From assembly GCF_042466115.1 (NCBI RefSeq), contig NZ_JAXHBQ010000001.1, positions 2,542,001-2,606,000 of the forward strand: DNA of 64,000 nt. Reading direction: 5' to 3'. The position numbers and the translations under genes were made by a program. Of the stretch, positions 51,697 through 60,580 are shown piece by piece (the first letter of the stretch is position 1; the number at the start of each line of letters is the position of its first letter). The DNA is from SW4 sp042466115. Its GTDB lineage: Bacteria > Pseudomonadota > Alphaproteobacteria > Rhodobacterales > Rhodobacteraceae. The notes beneath the pieces were generated by a model, which saw only the letters and a program-made list of their open reading frames with translations, had not been told where the DNA came from and searched no databases.

Positions 51697-52807
51697 CACC
51701 CCCCTCGATCATTTCCAACTGGAAGATACGCGCGTCACGCGGCGCTATTTTGGCAAGTTTGAAAAGATCACGGGCCATCTGGGCCGTGTCGCTGCGGCGA
51801 TGGAGGCTGAACGCCGCCTGACCCGCGCCGAGGTGGAAGTCATGGCGCGCTACCTGGTGGGCCTGACGCTGACCTTCCGCGCGCTGGCCCACAAATACCA
51901 TTTCAGCGGCCGTTTCGCCCATGCGGGCAAGCTGACGTTTGACCGTGTCGAAAGCGGCTTTCCCGTCTTTGCCGAACTGCTGACCATGGCCAACGACGCG
52001 CTCCAGGCCGAACGCCATCTGCGCGAAATGCGCAGTGAGGAAGCGCTGAAGGACGAGATGATCCGGTCGATCCTGCACGATCTCGAAATCCCGACCAAGC
52101 TGCAATACGCCCTGTCCCAGCGGCTTTATTATCAGGAGTTACGTCGTGGCGGGCTGTTTTGGGCGCAAAACGATCCAGTGGCCGTCTGGCAGGGCAACCC
52201 CAGCGAAATGCGCCGGAATTTCCTGATCCACTGGGCGGTTTATGACAGCCAGACCAACCTGCCCACGATCTACCTGATGGAGGTCGAGGATACCGGCAAG
52301 GTCGGCCTGCCCAAAGACGAACGCCGCTGGCCCGAAGCCCAAGCGCACCTGATGGCGCAAAGCCTTGGCGGGTTGAAGTTGCTGACCATCGCACGGGGTT
52401 TCGATCAGGATTTCGACGATCTGCACCCCAAACGCCTGCGCCGGTTCCACATTGGTCCGATGTATTCCCATGCCTTTACCAAACAGGCGGGGCCCTTGCG
52501 CGAAGTGCTCGAAGCCGCGCGCGCGCCAGTGGGCGAAGACTGGGCGCTGGTCTGGACCGAGGAAGAACTGACATCCGCCGACACGGTGCGCGAAAAATCC
52601 GGCTGGTTCGGCATGGTGCAGCGCGAGGTGTTCGCGCTCGACCCATTCGCAGGCCAAGGCGCGGAAACCGGCGCAACCCGCATGGAACGCAGCATCATCC
52701 TGCCCCAACGCCCCTATCAGGCGCTGGAGGAACGCAAACCGCCCGGATTCGGGGATGTGCGCAAGTTCGTCGTTTCGCCCAACGGGCGTGTGTTGAGCTA
52801 TCGGTGA
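51683..52807 (+). CDS. Conserved soluble protein of unknown function (374 aa)
   Basis: No membrane helix or signal. N-terminal helical part (DHFQLEDTRVTRRYFGKFE, AMEAERRLTRAEVEVMARYL), then a mixed region with NFLIHWAVYDSQTNLPTIYLMEVED, quoted in part, and a C-terminal REKSGWFGMVQREVFALDPF and ILPQRPYQALEE. I recognise no domain. Followed after 45 nt, which contain repeat copy D, by the AAA+ ATPase gene. Confidence 0.75.
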   Translation: MPQADTPLDHFQLEDTRVTRRYFGKFEKITGHLGRVAAAMEAERRLTRAEVEVMARYLVGLTLTFRALAHKYHFSGRFAHAGKLTFDRVESGFPVFAELLTMANDALQAERHLREMRSEEALKDEMIRSILHDLEIPTKLQYALSQRLYYQELRRGGLFWAQNDPVAVWQGNPSEMRRNFLIHWAVYDSQTNLPTIYLMEVEDTGKVGLPKDERRWPEAQAHLMAQSLGGLKLLTIARGFDQDFDDLHPKRLRRFHIGPMYSHAFTKQAGPLREVLEAARAPVGEDWALVWTEEELTSADTVREKSGWFGMVQREVFALDPFAGQGAETGATRMERSIILPQRPYQALEERKPPGFGDVRKFVVSPNGRVLSYR

Positions 52808-52812
52808 GGGTT

Positions 52813-52840
52813 GGATTTTGGATATTTTTAGCAAGATGAG
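52813..52840. repeat. Short dispersed repeat, copy D
   Basis: 'ggatatttttagcaagatgag' (52820-52840) is 20/21 identical to copy C. It lies in the 45-nt gap before the AAA+ gene of the ten-gene operon. Confidence 0.55.
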
Positions 52841-52852
52841 ATTGGGTGCCGT

Positions 52853-54787
52853 ATGAGCCAGACAGCCGACCAGATGGAATTGCGCGAAGAAGATGTCGTA
52901 AAGCACTACGCCGCTGCCTTGGACATGCTTGACGGGTTCGACCACGCGCCGCGCATTGCCGAAGCCAAGGAAAATCCGGTGGCCGAAAAGTCATCGGGCA
53001 TCGGCACGCGGCGGCGGTTTCGCAACACTACGCCGGGCCTTGTGACCAAACGGACCGCCCGCAGCGAAGGGGTGCAGATCATCGCGCGCGTCGAAAGTGC
53101 GGACGAAGGTGACGGGCTGTGTTCACCGGTGCAGGCCAGCGTGCTGCAAGGGCTGCGCCGCGCCATTGCCATCGCACTGGCCGTGGCCGAACAGTATTCC
53201 GACCGCACAGGGCTGGCTGATCTGAAGCGTGCCAACCTTGAGGGCAGCTTGCCCAGCGGCAAAAAGGCCGCGTTTTCCGAGATGCTGAGCGCCGAGGCGC
53301 TGATCACGCTTTATGTGTTCGGGTCGGCCACGGCGTTTCTGTTGTCCAGCCACGCGAGTGAAGAAACCGTCGAGGTGGGCGAGGTCGAGGAAGTCTTGAC
53401 CGACAACGGCCAACTGGCCCTGCATGGCGCGCTATGGGAGTTGGATCAGGACATCGGGTTGTTCGCGGCAACCGAAGGCAAACTGGTTGCCACGGTCCTG
53501 GCATTCGCCGAAAGCCTGATGGCCAAGGTCGCCGCACGCGCCAGCACCGCGTCACGGCTGGAGCCGTTCAAGGCGGCAAGCTGGCGGGTCGAGGCGGACG
53601 GATTTACTGTGGACGGGTTCAGCCCCGCGCGTGCGGCGAAATCGTCCAAACTGACCATGACCTTCAAGAAGCCAAACGAAGTCGTTGGCAACCATATCGC
53701 CAAGTATCAGGCGATGAAACTGGCCAAGATGGTCATGGCCTACGACTTTGATCGCAAGCTGAACCCCTTTGCCGAACTGGGCGGTTTCATCTTTACCTTC
53801 ATGGGGGATGGCAAGCCCGGCACGGGGAAAACCACCCTGATCCAGATGATGGCAGGGCTGATCAACGACTACTGTCAGGTCGCGGGCTATCCGTTCCGCT
53901 ATCAGAACCTGAGCACCGACAACATAGACAGTTATCAGGGCAAATCGGGCCAGAACGCCAAGGCGTTTATTAACAATATCATTGATCCCAATGTCATCGG
54001 CTTTGGCACGATTGACGATATTGACCAACTGGCAGGCAAGCGCGGCGATCGCCAGTCAAGCGCGGGTCAGTTGGAAATTACCGCCGTGCTGATGGAAAGT
54101 TTCGCGGGCGCTAACACAGTCGTGCGCGGCAATTGCACCTTTGGAATGTTCAGTAACTACCCCGAGAATGTGGATGATGCCCTGCGCCAGCGGGCGGGTG
54201 CGCGGTTCCTCGTCGACGGGCCGATCACGCGGGATGATTACATCGATATTCTGTATCTGCTGATGGGCAAGAACCACGATATTCCGGTCGGCGATCACGA
54301 GGTGTTTAGCGCACAGGAGATCAAGAAGGCCGTTGCCGCCAGTTTTGAAAGCCATTCCCGCCCGCACGAAGACGGGCTGGAGCGGGTGTTTGACAAGGTC
54401 AGCAAGGACATCGGCAAGCTGGATACGATTGCCAAACTCGGCACCTATCTGAAGGGTATTCAGGAGGCGGATGATCGGTTCACAGGCCGCGCGATCAAGA
54501 ACATCACGGACGCTGTGAAGGTGCGGGCGATGGACTTTGAATTGCCGGACGAATGGATGGAAAACCCCGACCTGTTCCTGTTCAAGGACTACGACACCAA
54601 AAAGGCGATGATCGACGACATGCGCCAGCCGATCACGGTGGAAATGGTCATTCAGGAGATCAACCGCTACGCCGACAGCGAATTCCGCTATGCCGATAAA
54701 TCCGACGAGGTCGCGATTGAAAACATGATCCGCGACTTTGGCCGGCAGGAAGAAGCCAAACGGCGGTATCTGGAGGGCAAGGGGTGA
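52853..54787 (+). CDS. AAA+ ATPase, hub of the ten-gene operon
   Basis: 644 aa. The first 300 residues are a helical N-domain without known motifs. Walker A is G320-K-P-G-T-G-K326-T327. Walker B reads VIGFGTIDD with Asp388-Asp389 (DD instead of DE). The sensor-1 Asn is Asn435 in FSNYPENVDD, followed by DDALRQRAGARF (441-452), where R447/R451 are candidate arginine fingers, then a lid to the C-terminus. No membrane helix: it should act on the cytoplasmic face. GTG of the next gene overlaps its stop by 4 nt. It is not MoxR, Lon or Clp by sequence. Confidence 0.85.
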   Translation: MSQTADQMELREEDVVKHYAAALDMLDGFDHAPRIAEAKENPVAEKSSGIGTRRRFRNTTPGLVTKRTARSEGVQIIARVESADEGDGLCSPVQASVLQGLRRAIAIALAVAEQYSDRTGLADLKRANLEGSLPSGKKAAFSEMLSAEALITLYVFGSATAFLLSSHASEETVEVGEVEEVLTDNGQLALHGALWELDQDIGLFAATEGKLVATVLAFAESLMAKVAARASTASRLEPFKAASWRVEADGFTVDGFSPARAAKSSKLTMTFKKPNEVVGNHIAKYQAMKLAKMVMAYDFDRKLNPFAELGGFIFTFMGDGKPGTGKTTLIQMMAGLINDYCQVAGYPFRYQNLSTDNIDSYQGKSGQNAKAFINNIIDPNVIGFGTIDDIDQLAGKRGDRQSSAGQLEITAVLMESFAGANTVVRGNCTFGMFSNYPENVDDALRQRAGARFLVDGPITRDDYIDILYLLMGKNHDIPVGDHEVFSAQEIKKAVAASFESHSRPHEDGLERVFDKVSKDIGKLDTIAKLGTYLKGIQEADDRFTGRAIKNITDAVKVRAMDFELPDEWMENPDLFLFKDYDTKKAMIDDMRQPITVEMVIQEINRYADSEFRYADKSDEVAIENMIRDFGRQEEAKRRYLEGKG

Positions 54788-55089
54788 GTGCAGCGCTCCT
54801 CATGATGGTGGCGACAGTGCTGGCGGGGGTGATCATTGTGATCATCGTGCCGCTGCTGTGGGCACGCGTGGGGGGGATTGCGGGCTTTGCCTTTGGGATC
54901 ATCGCGATTCCGGCGGTTTGGTTTGGCGTCTTGTATCTGGCCATAACGATTGCCCAGCCTATTTGGGGGGACGCGGCGGATATGAAAGTCCTGCCCGATC
55001 AGTCGCAACTTGCGGCTTCGGGCGTGTTGGGTGTGTTTGTCATGCTTGCCGCGATCATCAGTGCGGTTATGCGGCGTGGTGGCAAATGA
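54784..55089 (+). CDS. Small membrane protein (operon gene E)
   Basis: 101 aa from GTG 54784, overlapping the ATPase stop (GTGA). Three helices: 5-25, 30-50 (GFAFGIIAIPAVWFGVLYLA) and 75-93, short basic end. No family recognised. Its stop overlaps the next ATG by 4 nt. Confidence 0.75.
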   Translation: MSAALLMMVATVLAGVIIVIIVPLLWARVGGIAGFAFGIIAIPAVWFGVLYLAITIAQPIWGDAADMKVLPDQSQLAASGVLGVFVMLAAIISAVMRRGGK

Positions 55090-55439
55090 GCGATCTGTTC
55101 ACATCCGGCCAGTTGGCCATTGTTTTGCCCGCCTTGACGCTGGCACTGATCGGCTGGCTGGTGCCGAAACTGCTGGCCATGGTGTTTCCCGAAGGGGTGA
55201 GGCCGCTGTTTCTGCTCGCCTTTTGTGCAACCTTGATCATGCTTTGCGTCGGGATGCTGTTCTTTTTGGCGCTTTACCTGTGGCAAGGCATCAGCCTTGC
55301 GACCCTGACCGAAGCAGGCACGGCATCTGTCATATTCCATTTCCTCCGGTTGGGCGCGATATCGGCGCTGCTGTGGGCGCCGATCATGATCCTGTCCATC
55401 GCGGGCCTGCCAAAACACTGGGTCAAGAAAACATGGTAG
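55086..55439 (+). CDS. Small membrane protein (operon gene F)
   Basis: 117 aa from ATG 55086 (MSDLFTSGQLAIVLP). Three helices (8-32, 40-70, 83-107) and a lysine-rich end. Overlaps both neighbours. Unknown family. Confidence 0.74.
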   Translation: MSDLFTSGQLAIVLPALTLALIGWLVPKLLAMVFPEGVRPLFLLAFCATLIMLCVGMLFFLALYLWQGISLATLTEAGTASVIFHFLRLGAISALLWAPIMILSIAGLPKHWVKKTW

Positions 55440-55744
55440 GGGCGCTGGGCATTACAATGACGCTGGCGACGATGCTGACAGGTGCGTGGATCGGCTGGAA
55501 CCGTGGCCGCGATGACATGCGGTCAGCCAGGGATTTCCTGCGCGGTCTGGGCATTTGCCTTTTTGTCGCGACGGCGGTGAATTTCATTATTCTGCTGGCG
55601 GTTGTCGGTGTGACGCGGGCCAGTCTTGGCGCTGCGTTTTCCTTGTCCGAGACGCTTTGGATGCTGGTCATAACGGCGGCGTTCTGGCTGCCCGCAACAG
55701 GTATCGCGTTTACCTGGCAGGCCATTCGGGAGCGTTCCGCATGA
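55433..55744 (+). CDS. Small membrane protein (operon gene G)
   Basis: 103 aa from ATG 55433, 7 nt inside the previous gene. It opens MVGALGITMTLATMLTGAW and has helices near 3-22, 43-65 and 75-95. The stop TGA overlaps the next ATG (ATGA). Unknown family; too short a frame start to be listed by many predictors. Confidence 0.7.
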   Translation: MVGALGITMTLATMLTGAWIGWNRGRDDMRSARDFLRGLGICLFVATAVNFIILLAVVGVTRASLGAAFSLSETLWMLVITAAFWLPATGIAFTWQAIRERSA

Positions 55745-57093
55745 AGCGTTTGATCGAAAAAGGTCTGATGTTTGGCAATCTGATCCGCGTGGACAGCCCC
55801 GTTTTGGTGGATCGCTATAACCGTGCGCTAAAGCACCTGACGGGCAAAACCACCAAGTTGAAGGACTTTCACGTCGATATATCCGGCTATTCGCCGGAAA
55901 TCGGTGATGAACTGGGTGATACGCTCTATTTGAACCACGAAGGAGTGAACCGGCAGTTCATCCTGCTGACCACCGAACAGAAAACCGCGCCTTTGTTGAA
56001 TGTGCAGTTCTCGACCTCGCGCGGGATCTTGCGGCAGTTCATTGAGAAGAACGCGGCTGAGTTGTTTGCCCTGACCGCGCGCGATGCCGTGGCAGGTGAA
56101 TTGGTGAATTCCGTCTTTACTGCCGACACAGCCGCGCGCCTGTTCGATATCCGCCAGATCACCGTCGAGGCGGATACGACCGAAGGCACGGTCGCCACGG
56201 CAGCGAAATTGGGCGCGATGATTGACCGTTTCAAGACCGAACCGGATGCATGGTTCGATGACGTGCTGATTGCAGACATGATCGGGCTGGCCAAGAAGAC
56301 CGGTGATGTGGTGCGCAATCCTGTGAATCTGCGCCAGATGACCTTTCACCAGGATAACTTCTGGACCGCGAAATTCGGCGGGCTGTTCGTGTTTCGCCAG
56401 GTCGAACATCCGGCGGCGATCACAACAGGCGACAAGAAAAAGCTGGGCGATCTGCCCGTGCCATACGTTTTTGATCTGACCGACACTTCGGCCATCGCCA
56501 AGTTCCTGCAACTGAACGATCTGGTCGAACCCATCATCAAGGCGCGTGGCATCGACGCCGCAGCGATCCTGCACCAGAAGATGGATTTCGTCGTGGCCGA
56601 GGTGGCCAGCAAGATGGGCGAAGACCTGTCTGGCGCGACGCGCCGCGATCTGCGCAATCTGGGGCGGCGCTATGCCAAGGACCTGCCCGAAGAATGGCAG
56701 GGGCTGGCCGCACTGGTGCGCTGGGCGGATGAAGGGGGCGACTGGCCACATATCACATCCGAACACCCCGCCTATTTCTATACGCTACGGGCCAAGGATC
56801 ACGCGGATGCGGACCTGATCAACATGCTGCTGGCGCAGCTGACCCCGCTGGATATTCGCCAGCTTTTCATCTGCCACAAGGAAGCATTCTATGCGACCTA
56901 TGCCACCTGGCCGGACGAGAAAAAGGAATATGTCGCCGATTTTCTGCACCGCGAGTATCAGGTCGACAAGGCTGGCACACGCAAGGCGCTTTTCGGGCAC
57001 GAGGCACCAATGGCCGAACCACAGGTCGTGCCGCCGCCAATTCCTGATATGATCGAACAGGTCGGCCCCTGGGGCGCAGTAAGGAGGAAATGA
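55741..57093 (+). CDS. DUF6638-like protein
   Basis: 450 aa from ATG 55741 (MKRLIEKGLMFGNLIRVDSP), quoted in part. Blocks LKDFHVDISGYSPEIGDELGD, NRQFILLTTEQKTAPLLNVQF and DMIGLAKKTGDVVRNPVNLRQM, each in part, match my memory of DUF6638. No membrane segment or catalytic motif seen. It is the second large soluble protein of the system, overlapping neighbours by 4 nt on each side. Confidence 0.8.
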   Translation: MKRLIEKGLMFGNLIRVDSPVLVDRYNRALKHLTGKTTKLKDFHVDISGYSPEIGDELGDTLYLNHEGVNRQFILLTTEQKTAPLLNVQFSTSRGILRQFIEKNAAELFALTARDAVAGELVNSVFTADTAARLFDIRQITVEADTTEGTVATAAKLGAMIDRFKTEPDAWFDDVLIADMIGLAKKTGDVVRNPVNLRQMTFHQDNFWTAKFGGLFVFRQVEHPAAITTGDKKKLGDLPVPYVFDLTDTSAIAKFLQLNDLVEPIIKARGIDAAAILHQKMDFVVAEVASKMGEDLSGATRRDLRNLGRRYAKDLPEEWQGLAALVRWADEGGDWPHITSEHPAYFYTLRAKDHADADLINMLLAQLTPLDIRQLFICHKEAFYATYATWPDEKKEYVADFLHREYQVDKAGTRKALFGHEAPMAEPQVVPPPIPDMIEQVGPWGAVRRK

Positions 57094-57362
57094 TGGCACT
57101 CGTTCGACTGATCGTATTCGGATTTCTGGGCCTGAGCGTGGTCTATATCTGCATCTCGCTTTATTCCCGCTCGATCCGGCGTGAAAAGCTGGAAAACTGG
57201 TGGGCCGAGGATCATCCCGACGATCTGGATTCACCCGTGCGCACTGCCTATATCACAGAGGGCATGGCCAAATATGAAAGTGGTTTCCGCAAAAAGTTGA
57301 TCGTGCTGGTCTATGTGATACCCACAGTCATCGTCGGCACGATCCTTTACTTCGTCAACTGA
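57090..57362 (+). CDS. Small two-helix membrane protein (operon gene I)
   Basis: 90 aa from ATG 57090. Helices at 5-25 and 70-88 with a charged cytoplasmic or periplasmic segment (REKLENWWAEDHPDD) between them. Overlaps the DUF6638-like stop by 4 nt. No family recognised. Confidence 0.74.
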   Translation: MMALVRLIVFGFLGLSVVYICISLYSRSIRREKLENWWAEDHPDDLDSPVRTAYITEGMAKYESGFRKKLIVLVYVIPTVIVGTILYFVN

Positions 57363-57375
57363 AAGGCGCCCAATC

Positions 57376-58050
57376 ATGCGCAACTTCCGCCGTATCCTTC
57401 GCATCACGCTTTTCGTGATTTTCGGGCTGTTGCTACACTACGCCTTGCCGCAAAAGGACGTGGCGCGCATCACCGGAACCGACACGATCCGGCAGGATTT
57501 CAGCAGCTTTAACCGTTGGTTCTTTGCACAGGCCGACAGCGGAAACGTGGATGGGGTGAACCGCGATGTGCTGTTCATTACCGTGCAGCGCAAGCAGACC
57601 TATCTGTTCGGGCTGATCCGCGGCGGCGACGATGTGATGGTCTATCGCAACGAAGATACAGGCTGGATTTGGCCGCCCTACTTCAAATTCGATACCCGCG
57701 ATTTGCAGGGCGAGGCGCAGGATCTGGTGTCAACAGCCGAGGATCCCAAATGGGTGACGATCACCCATTATGGCTGGCGCAACCGGTTCTTTACGATCTT
57801 TCCCAATGCAATCGGGATCAAACAAATCGACGGGCCCGATTACCGCCCGTTCCCGTGGTTCAATATCGGTTTTTTCATTTTCCTGATCATCGGCATCCTG
57901 TTCATCCGCGCCATGTGGATGCAGTTCCGCGAACGCACGCTTGATCCGATTGCCGACAAGGCGGGCGATCGTCTGGATCACGTCAATGCCGATCTGGCCG
58001 AGCGGCGGGGCCGCATCCGCCGCTGGCTTGATAGCTGGAAAAGCAAGTAG
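57376..58050 (+). CDS. DUF1523 membrane protein
   Basis: 224 aa. N-terminal helix about 8-26, extracytoplasmic part with RITGTDTIRQ and TGWIWPPYFKFDTRDLQGEAQ, in part, and a second helix about 165-185 (IGFFIFLIIGILFIRAMWM). DUF1523 proteins are of unknown function. Last gene of the ten-gene run, followed by the long inverted repeat before a convergent operon. Confidence 0.84.
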   Translation: MRNFRRILRITLFVIFGLLLHYALPQKDVARITGTDTIRQDFSSFNRWFFAQADSGNVDGVNRDVLFITVQRKQTYLFGLIRGGDDVMVYRNEDTGWIWPPYFKFDTRDLQGEAQDLVSTAEDPKWVTITHYGWRNRFFTIFPNAIGIKQIDGPDYRPFPWFNIGFFIFLIIGILFIRAMWMQFRERTLDPIADKAGDRLDHVNADLAERRGRIRRWLDSWKSK

Positions 58051-58084
58051 GGTAGGGCGGCGAGACAAAGACGCAAGGCGCGGC

Positions 58085-58219
58085 GCGCAAGCGCCATGCC
58101 CGACCTCCCCCACGGGAGGGCATTCAGCAACGACCGCTGCGCGCTTTGGCTGGTTTGTGGACGCAACGACCGTCACGCGGGATAGTGAACCCTCCCGAGG
58201 TCGGGCATGGCGCTTCCGC
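58085..58219. repeat. Long inverted repeat between convergent operons
   Basis: A perfect 19-bp inverted repeat: left arm 58089-58107 (AAGCGCC...CGACCTC) and right arm 58197-58215, separated by 89 nt. Three more pairs extend it outward after one mismatch. Inside, GGGAGGG (58114-58120) pairs with CCCTCCC (58190-58196). The loop has a 10-nt direct repeat GCAACGACCG at 58127 and 58163. It fills the space between the DUF1523 stop (58050) and the aldehyde dehydrogenase stop (58226): bidirectional terminator or a small palindromic mobile-type element. Confidence 0.7.
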
Positions 58220-58225
58220 GCCCGA

Positions 58226-60577
58226 TCAACCTTCGCCGTAGGGAATCCAGATTGTCTTGACCTCGGTCGCGGCGCTTAGGAAAGCGCGGCCTTCGCCAAC
58301 CGCACGGTCCATCCAGTCGCGCGCGTGGCCATTGTTGACCCATGTGCGTTTCAGGTTTAGCGCGGCGGCGCGTTCGATTTCGCCCGATAGGTCCGTGCTT
58401 GAGAACGACCAGACAGCGTCGATATCCATGTGGCTGGCCAGCGTTGGGGCCAGTTCGGCATGCGATCCCGTCAGGATATTCACCACCCCTCCCGGCACAT
58501 CGGATGTTTCCAAGACCTGATAGAAATCGGTCGCAGCCAGCGGGAAGGGCTCGCTTGCCACCAGTATCGTGCGGTTGCCCATCGCAATCGCGGGTGCCAT
58601 GGCGCTGATCAGGCCCAGCAGCGGGTGCTCGTCGTCACAGAGCGCTGCAATCGTGCCGACCGGTTCGTTCATCGCCAGCGCCACACCACGGATCGGCACG
58701 CCTTTGGCCGCGCCATCCAGTTTGTCGGCCCATGCGGCATAGGTGAACAACCGGCGAATGGATGCTTCGACCTCTTTGCCGCCACTGCGCCCGCCCGTCA
58801 GATGGTTGATGCGGTCGGCGAATTCCTCGGCCCGCGCCGACAGGTTTTCGGCGATGTAATACAGAATTTGCGCGCGCAGGTGACCCGTGGTCTTGCCCCA
58901 GTTCTTGGCGCCATTCGCAGCCTCGACCGCATTGCGCACGTCCTTGCGATTGGCAACAGACGCATGGCCCAGCAACTTGCCAGACCGGTCAAACACCGGA
59001 TTGGAATAGCCACCATCGGGGCGGGATTGCTTGCCACCAATATAGAGCTTGGCCGTGCGATCCAGCGGATCGGCGGGGTGGCCGTCTTCGGTGGTGAATG
59101 CGGCGACAGGTTTCAATTTCTTCGCGCTGCCCTTGGGGCGCGTGTAGGCCTGCAAGCCTTCCCAGCCACCTTCGCGCCCGAACCCGCTTTCGCGCACGCC
59201 GCCAAATCCGGCGGCGGCGTCAAACATGTTCGTGCCGTTGATCCAGACCACGCCCGCGACCAGTTTCGGGGCGATATCCAGCGCAAGGTTGATGTTCTCG
59301 CTCCACACTGTCGCGGCCAGCCCATAGCGGGTGTTGTTGGCCACTTCGACTGCTTCGGACGGGGTGCGGAATGTCGTGCCGACCAACACGGGCCCAAAGA
59401 TTTCTTCCTGCATCAGCGTATCCGCAGGGGTCAGGCCGGTGATCAGGGTCGGCGGATAAAAACACCCCTCGGCGGGCATATCGCAAGCGGCGCGATAGGT
59501 GACGCCAGCATTGTTGCCATCGACCTTGTCCTTGATCTGTTGCAGTTGCACGGGGTCGACAATCGCGCCTACGTCGATGCATTTATCCATCGGGTTGCCC
59601 ACGCGCAGCTTGTCCATGCGGGCGCGCAGTTTGGTATAGAACCGGTTTGCCACACCTTCCTGCACCAGCAAGCGTGATCCGGCACAACAGACCTGCCCCT
59701 GATTGAACCAGATCGCATCGACAAGGCCTTCGACAGCGCTGTCCAGATCGGCATCATCAAACACGATGTAGGGGGACTTGCCACCCAGTTCCAAAGTCAA
59801 CGCCTTGCCACTGCCCGCTGTTGCCTCGCGAATACGGCGGCCCACGGCTGTCGATCCGGTAAAGGCGATCTTGTCGACGTCCGCATTGACGATCATTTCG
59901 CCTACCGCGCCGTCACCGGTCACGATGTTGACGACACCCTTTGGCACACCCGCCTGACGGCAGATATCCGCGAACAAAAGCGCGGTAAGGGACGTATATT
60001 CCGCAGGTTTCAGCACCACCGTATTGCCCATCGCCAGCGCGGGCGCGATTTTCCACGACAGCATCAGCAGCGGGAAATTCCACGGCACGATCTGACCGCA
60101 AACGCCCAGCGCCTCGCGGTCGGGCAGTTCGGATGACATCAGTTGCGCCATGCCCGCGTGGTAATAAAAATGCCGCTGGGCCAACGGGATGTCGATGTCG
60201 CGGCTTTCGCGGATCGGTTTGCCGTTATCCAGAGTTTCCATCACCGCGAACAGGCGGGAGTGTTTCTGCAACAAACGTGCGATGGCATACAAAACCTTGG
60301 CGCGGCCATGCCCGCCCAGTTTCGCCCATTTGCCTTGCGCCTTGCGCGCGGCGGCAACGGCAGCATCCACGTCCGATTGCGTGCCTTGGGTGACATTGGC
60401 GAGCACGTTGCCGTTGGCCGGATTGCGACTTTCGAATGTGTCACCCACAGGGGTGAACTGCCCGTCAATGAAATGACCAAAGCTGTCACCCATATCCACC
60501 AGCCACGCCAGCGCCTCGGCGGCACCTTCGGGGGCGGGGCCGTAATCCATCGTTTCGAAAATTTCCTTGACGGTCAT
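58226..60577 (-). CDS. Two-domain aldehyde dehydrogenase
   Basis: 783 aa, far above the usual 480-500. The first 480 residues form a complete ALDH with PWNFPLLM, Glu in LELGGKSPY and catalytic Cys in NQGQVCCAGSR. The last 270 residues are a second, degenerate ALDH half without a Cys motif (VGTIAALCDDEHPLLG, FSSTDLSGEIERA). Such long ALDHs are linked with DeoC in deoxyribose breakdown, here oxidising acetaldehyde or a related product. Starts 3 nt after deoC. Confidence 0.88.
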   Translation of the reverse strand: MTVKEIFETMDYGPAPEGAAEALAWLVDMGDSFGHFIDGQFTPVGDTFESRNPANGNVLANVTQGTQSDVDAAVAAARKAQGKWAKLGGHGRAKVLYAIARLLQKHSRLFAVMETLDNGKPIRESRDIDIPLAQRHFYYHAGMAQLMSSELPDREALGVCGQIVPWNFPLLMLSWKIAPALAMGNTVVLKPAEYTSLTALLFADICRQAGVPKGVVNIVTGDGAVGEMIVNADVDKIAFTGSTAVGRRIREATAGSGKALTLELGGKSPYIVFDDADLDSAVEGLVDAIWFNQGQVCCAGSRLLVQEGVANRFYTKLRARMDKLRVGNPMDKCIDVGAIVDPVQLQQIKDKVDGNNAGVTYRAACDMPAEGCFYPPTLITGLTPADTLMQEEIFGPVLVGTTFRTPSEAVEVANNTRYGLAATVWSENINLALDIAPKLVAGVVWINGTNMFDAAAGFGGVRESGFGREGGWEGLQAYTRPKGSAKKLKPVAAFTTEDGHPADPLDRTAKLYIGGKQSRPDGGYSNPVFDRSGKLLGHASVANRKDVRNAVEAANGAKNWGKTTGHLRAQILYYIAENLSARAEEFADRINHLTGGRSGGKEVEASIRRLFTYAAWADKLDGAAKGVPIRGVALAMNEPVGTIAALCDDEHPLLGLISAMAPAIAMGNRTILVASEPFPLAATDFYQVLETSDVPGGVVNILTGSHAELAPTLASHMDIDAVWSFSSTDLSGEIERAAALNLKRTWVNNGHARDWMDRAVGEGRAFLSAATEVKTIWIPYGEG

Positions 60578-60580
60578 GTC

